Source of the DNA: Metopolophium dirhodum
Taxonomy: Eukaryota > Arthropoda > Insecta > Hemiptera > Aphididae
Assembly (NCBI RefSeq): GCF_019925205.1
Contig: NC_083560.1
Location: 38,548,270-38,612,269, forward strand
Length of the DNA stretch: 64,000 nt
Direction of reading: 5' to 3'
Below, in pieces: positions 59,905 to 64,000 of the stretch. The notes below the pieces were generated by a model. It saw nothing but the letters and a program-made list of their open reading frames with translations, did not search any database and was not told where the DNA came from. Position 1 is the first letter of the stretch. The number at the start of each line of letters is the position of its first letter. The translations under genes were made by a program, and so were the position numbers.

Positions 59905-61415
59905 AATGATAAAAATAATGAACAATGAACTGATAATGGTTTTAAAATTATATCAAAATTATTTTTAGTTATTATTATTTTTGTTTTAATTCATAAATTT
60001 AATTTTTAATGTAATAGTGTGAACAAAGATAAATTATGTTTAAAAATGTTTTATAATTCATATTTTTTTGTTAAATTAACTAATTATGTCTTATAAGTTA
60101 TAATAATTGTAGGATAGCTAATGTTAATATTGTAAAGCTTAATAGCTTATAAAACAATAAAACAAAATATGGTTTAAATTATAAGTTAAAACATTATCTA
60201 TTAAGTAATTACATATGTTTTCATGACACCATGGCCTATAGATCAGATAATAAATTAATCTGTATCATATCTATAGCTGTAAAAAGTGCAATGTATACCG
60301 ATGTAACATACAATTAGTGTCATACAATAAGTTGTTACTTTAAATTTTGTGAATTATTTAATTTTGAAATTAATTCTTAACCAATAAATTAAAAACAATA
60401 TTTTATTATTATTTTTAATAAACCTTTTTTAATTAATTTTAAATTTTTATAATTATACCTACCTACTTACAGCAATTTTTTTTAATACAAGAAAAATTTT
60501 AAAAATCAATAATAATTAATTCATGACCAATGCCAAATGATTATTATATTTAAGATTCTTTATTAGATACTCAAAAATACAATTATTTTATACAAATATT
60601 TAATACTTACAAACATAGCATAATATAATAATTTGTACTTTAACAACAGTAACATATTATTAGTAGACTATATTTGTGTTACAAGCTTTAATCTTTAATA
60701 ATTAATAATTTTTAATTTCATACCTAAATTTAAATTATAAATTTGTTGATTATCTTGGTCCTATATGTTACAATACTATGCCTTTCTCTATAAAGAAGAA
60801 TATTAATATTTATTTCAAACATAATAATGCTAAACAAATAATTGTTGAATGGTTATTTGTATCATTAAACATAACTTAGATTAACTTTTGTTTTTGGAAA
60901 TGTCACTTTTTTTTCTTTTCTTCTTTCTTTCTATACTATAGATTATTATGCAATAATTGTATCTAATTTTAGTTTTTAAGTAATGTATTTAATTGTAACT
61001 CTCTATCTTCGCCACAAGCATAGCTTACAGAAGATAGATAATTCAAATGTATAATTGTATATTTGTTTTTAAATAAAAATAAAAATACAAATACAAAAAA
61101 AATATTTCCCTATTTCCTTATTAATAGATTGATAGTTATTAGTTTATACTTTTAAAATAATAATAATAACAATAATAATATGAATAGTTTTTATTATTTA
61201 AAATATGAATTTAAAAGTAAACACATAATTTATAAATTTCTTCTAATTTTAAGAAGTTGATATAATAATTATGATTTATAGATATTCAATATTTTTTCTT
61301 AACAAAGTATCAAAGCTTTATAGCACCAATCTTGGTTTTGATTATTTTTAAGTCTTTAAAGCATGAGCATTAACTACATTGCTCTTAATAAACCCTTTGT
61401 AATTATAATTTGCAT
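59905..61415. other. Long intron-like AT stretch of the MULE/SWIM gene
   Basis: Separates FPNCFGGLE (donor at 59903) from the TDDS exon (acceptor at 61419). Apart from the LINE tail at 60985-61095, nothing coding was found. The frames at 59596-59862 (-) and 59771-59968 (+) are the antisense and part of the neighbouring exon. Confidence 0.6.
60985..61095 (+). mobile_element. LINE 3' tail with hairpin, plus orientation
   Basis: TCTATCTT (61002-61009) pairs with AAGATAGA (61031-61038) around 'cgccac' and the small stem AAGC-ATA-GCTT (61016-61026). An A-rich tail 'aaataaaaataaaaatac' follows. The phrase CGCCACAAGCATAGCTT with flanking stem is a known style of 3' end in Jockey-like insect LINEs. 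No reverse transcriptase remains. Confidence 0.65.
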
Positions 61416-62383
61416 TTAGTACCCAAAGATAATATTATGACTGATGATTCTGTAACCGAAAAAAATGCTATTAAAGAAGTTTGGCCCTTAACAACTCAAT
61501 TACTTTGTCTATTTCATTCCATGCAAGCAGAATGGAGATGGCTAATGTCAACTGGAAGTAATGTATTGCCTACACAGAGGCAACATTTGATGGAGCTTTT
61601 TAAACAGGTATCAACGATAAATTAATTATGCTGAACTTATTATACAAATAAATACTAGGTATTGTATTTTTCAGGTAGTATATTCTAAAACTGATGATGA
61701 GTTTCAAGATTCTATAAATAACATAAATCAATTAGAAAATAATCAAAAATTTAAAGATCGTTTACATGAAAATTTAAAAAGAAGCAATCAGTGGTCAATG
61801 CTTTATTGAAACAGTAATAGTCTCATAACACGAAATAGTCAAACGAATAATTATTCTGAGGCATCTATTCGTATTTTAAAAGAAATTGTTTTGGAACACA
61901 CAAAAGCTTATAAGTTGCATCTATTGAATTTATTGCTATTATTTGGGATAAATATTTTATTAACCGCTTGTTAGATTTTGCTTATAACAGAAGATCAAAA
62001 AGCCATTTTGAAATGCAGCTTACTCGAATGTCAACAGTAAATATATGCACTGTGGTGCAAATAGATGATTATGTATATAAAGTGCCTAGTACTAAAGACA
62101 CTAAAAAAATGTACGAGGTTAATACTATAGTTGGTTTGGTGTAGCTGCTATAGTGGTCAACAGGGGGGATTTTGAAAACACCAAGCTTTTCTAAAAAACA
62201 TTTACCAAACTCAAAAGAATTTCCAAATTGTCCAGTAGTTAATTGTAATGATCGCTATATTCTAGCTTTGCTTGCTCTTGGTGATGAGTATCCACCAAAA
62301 CCATTTTTTGTAATGTATACTACAAAACGAAATTGACTCAATTATTAGATTAATTAAGAAGTGAACTATGTACTAACTCTTTA

Positions 62384-62475
62384 TTTTTTTTTTTTTTTTT
62401 ATTTAATTAATAATAACAATAAATTATTAATTTATCTACCTCATTAAGCAATGCTTGTGGCGAGGTAGATGAGTT
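62384..62475 (-). mobile_element. LINE 3' tail with hairpin, minus orientation
   Basis: Read on the minus strand: ATCTACCTC, 'gccac', AAGC-ATT-GCTT, 'aat', GAGGTAGAT, then AT filler and a poly-A tail (plus-strand T run 62385-62400). The hairpin arms are plus 62434-62442 and 62462-62470. It shares the CGCCACAAGCATNGCTT core with 60985-61095, so both are ends of related LINEs. It interrupts the MULE/SWIM gene. The 5' truncation point was not located. Confidence 0.7.
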
Positions 62476-63539
62476 GATAGTGTACAATATAATATAATAT
62501 TTAAATTAAAAACAAAGAAAATAAATATGATAAGATTAACAAAGAAGAACAAAATTTGTGATTAGCAACAATATTAAATACTTAAATTCTACATAATATA
62601 TAATTAAAGTTCAAGTAATAAGTAATTAACAATAGCTTTTTTATTAGTTATAAAATTATACTTATTTACATTACTAGAAATAATTTTTTTTAGGTACAGC
62701 GGCAATGAATTGAAATTTGTTGGACCTAGATAGTCCACGAATTTTTTCCCAAAACTCTTATTAGTGTAGTTTACTTGCATGTCATATGACCTATTTTACC
62801 TTTTATTATTTTTTTGGAAACCAAAGTTATCAATTTGGAACATAATAGAGAACTTATTACATGATGTCTTTGAACTATCAACTCCTCAAACATCTCTGAT
62901 GGATAAAAATACCTTAGTTGAACAAACTATAACAGTTGTGTCAGAAAGTGATCAAAATAATTGTAGTGAATCAAAAGATCAACAATTACACTCACATGAT
63001 ACTTCATCTAAAAATGAAGCAAGAGCAATTATTAAACAAACAATTTTCAAAAAAGTGGGCAGAATTTTCAAATGCAATAAATAACCTTGGACTTGTTTTA
63101 CAAAAAGATGTTTCAGAAACATCAATAAAATATTTAACTATTTTAACAAAAAATATACAAAAAAAAATTACTCCAACTCAAGCTGTAGACTTTGTTATTA
63201 ATAGTGCTTCTAGGTAAATGTTTAATTAGTATTACTAGGTATTTCATAACTGTGTTAAAAAATATGCAATAGTATTATGCTGCTTCATTTATAATTGTTT
63301 TATATTTATTACTTTAGTTCTAAACGAGGAAGACGTATTCGTGTTCAACCTACTTCAGTGGCTAGGAGACGGGAAAACTACAAGGGTACGCATCAAATTA
63401 ATGCAAGAAGACCTCCAACAGAAAATTACTGCACAGCTGGTAAACACACAATTACAAAAAAAAAAATCAAGCAGCCTAAGCGTCTTCATAATTTAACGCA
63501 ATGTTTAAATTTAAATATAAATAATGTATAATCTCACTA

Positions 63540-64000
63540 ATAAAACAATTATAAAATCATCCACTATTTTTTTTTTTAGTATACTACTATTCTGCACTAA
63601 ACTGCAGGTATATATTTTAAGAATTCTTTCTATTTACAATATTTGCTCTCTTTATACAAATATTAATAGTATTTAATATTTATAACGTTACCTAACTTTG
63701 TTCAGATTTAGAATATAATATAATAATAATAATAATAATAAAGGTGGATTATTATAAAGTTTCGATTTTACTGTCTTATATATTTATATCATCAATTCAC
63801 TTCTAAATGTAAAAAAACATTTAAATATTCATCTAAGTAAATAGTATAATAATCTCAGTACTCACTGCTCGAAAATGTTTTTTTTGTAATAAAAAAATAC
63901 TGTAGTCACTTAAAGTATATTTATCTCTATAAAAATGATAACGAAGGTAATAAATGTCATTCAGAGTTATATAATATTCAACTAATAGTTTTAATTTATT
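63540..64000. other. AT-rich sequence to the window end
   Basis: No gene. Holds the (TAA)n tract at 63713-63743. Confidence 0.5.
63713..63743. repeat. (TAA)n microsatellite
   Basis: Uninterrupted TAA units after a TATAATATA lead-in, read directly. Confidence 0.9.

Larger units (their letters stand above)
58366..63531 (+). pseudogene. MULE/SWIM transposase-derived gene with introns, decayed
   Basis: Exon-like blocks with AG/GT borders: 58366-58567 (with NFDDSNWIIGNRINKG), 59029-59518 (ending FDRLEEKIPEYLKQ), 59636-59902 (IIFLDSSSSCD...GGAVPIGILVHRQQT, MULE core), 61420-61607 (NIMTDDSVTEKNAIKEVWP, then CLFHSMQAEWRWL), 61675-about 62330, about 62830-63213 (FSKKWAEFSNAINNLGLVL) and 63318-63531 (GRRIRVQPTSVARRR, ending NV-stop). 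In the fifth block a SWIM-type zinc motif is visible as CSCYSGQQGGF, stop, KHQ: the third Cys has become TGA. Stops or shifts also occur in blocks 1, 2, 3, 5 and 6. Mutator-like transposases with a SWIM finger bind DNA and transpose; this copy is dead. Consistent introns suggest it descends from a spliced, possibly host-resident gene family. A LINE tail is inserted between blocks 5 and 6. Confidence 0.8.

Noticed and set aside
1..64000. tRNA, rRNA or endogenous viral genes
   Set aside because: No A/B-box pair with a cloverleaf, no rRNA-like conserved block and no recognisable viral polymerase, capsid or glycoprotein frame was found on either strand.

Overview
This is an AT-rich (clearly above 70% A+T by eye) arthropod nuclear window, most likely from an aphid (Hemiptera). 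The basis is the heavy A+T bias, the constant TAGTAGGTACCTA-type motifs, spliceosomal introns of about 60-90 bp, and decayed copies of gene families that are typically multicopy in aphids: kelch-like, the C.WP / DUF4806-associated type, SWIM-MULE and hAT. No operons, CRISPR arrays, tRNA or rRNA genes were seen. The species call is an inference.

Most of the window is dispersed repeats and dead genes. From 0 to 10 kb there is a satellite-like repeat (0.9-2.2 kb), a dead gene of the C.WP family (3.5-4.3 kb), a hAT transposase tail (7.2 kb) and a complete 795-bp non-autonomous hAT-like element packed with ACCGGT palindromes (8.1-8.9 kb, perfect 8-bp target duplication). From 10.2 to 13.2 kb lies a broken copy of the 5' half of a zinc-finger gene whose intact relative is at 51.7-57.7 kb. 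That copy is split by a 1505-bp transposon with a DDE transposase, and the intact paralogue supplies the empty site. From 13 to 25 kb there are old element fragments, a Harbinger-type MITE, a GC-rich island (18.1-18.5 kb), a kelch-like pseudogene (20.7-22.1 kb) and several inverted repeat pairs. A small multi-pass membrane protein locus, probably damaged, is at 25.1-25.9 kb on the minus strand. It is followed by a GC-rich pocket (26.9-28.2 kb) with a trace of a LINE endonuclease.

From 34 to 41 kb there is a kelch fragment, a SAM-like exon, and a head-to-head pair: a coiled-coil RING-finger gene (minus, two A-run frameshifts) and an intron-bearing V-ATPase subunit A pseudogene (plus) that has lost its P-loop glycine. 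A Mutator-like element (43.6-45.6 kb), an unrecognised Ser-rich pseudogene (47.1-47.6 kb) and a large satellite field (48.4-51.3 kb, same family as 0.9-2.2 kb but inverted) follow. The best intact gene is at 51.7-54.0 kb: a five-exon, 416-codon protein with an N-terminal ZAD-like zinc module, two C2H2 fingers and an acidic tail. The last 6 kb hold a decayed, intron-containing MULE/SWIM transposase gene and two LINE 3' tails in opposite orientation that share a covarying RNA hairpin.

The genes do not form a pathway. The window is best read as gene-poor, repeat-rich chromatin with one intact regulatory-protein gene, one or two possibly functional genes, and many duplicated and degraded copies. 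No endogenous virus was recognised.
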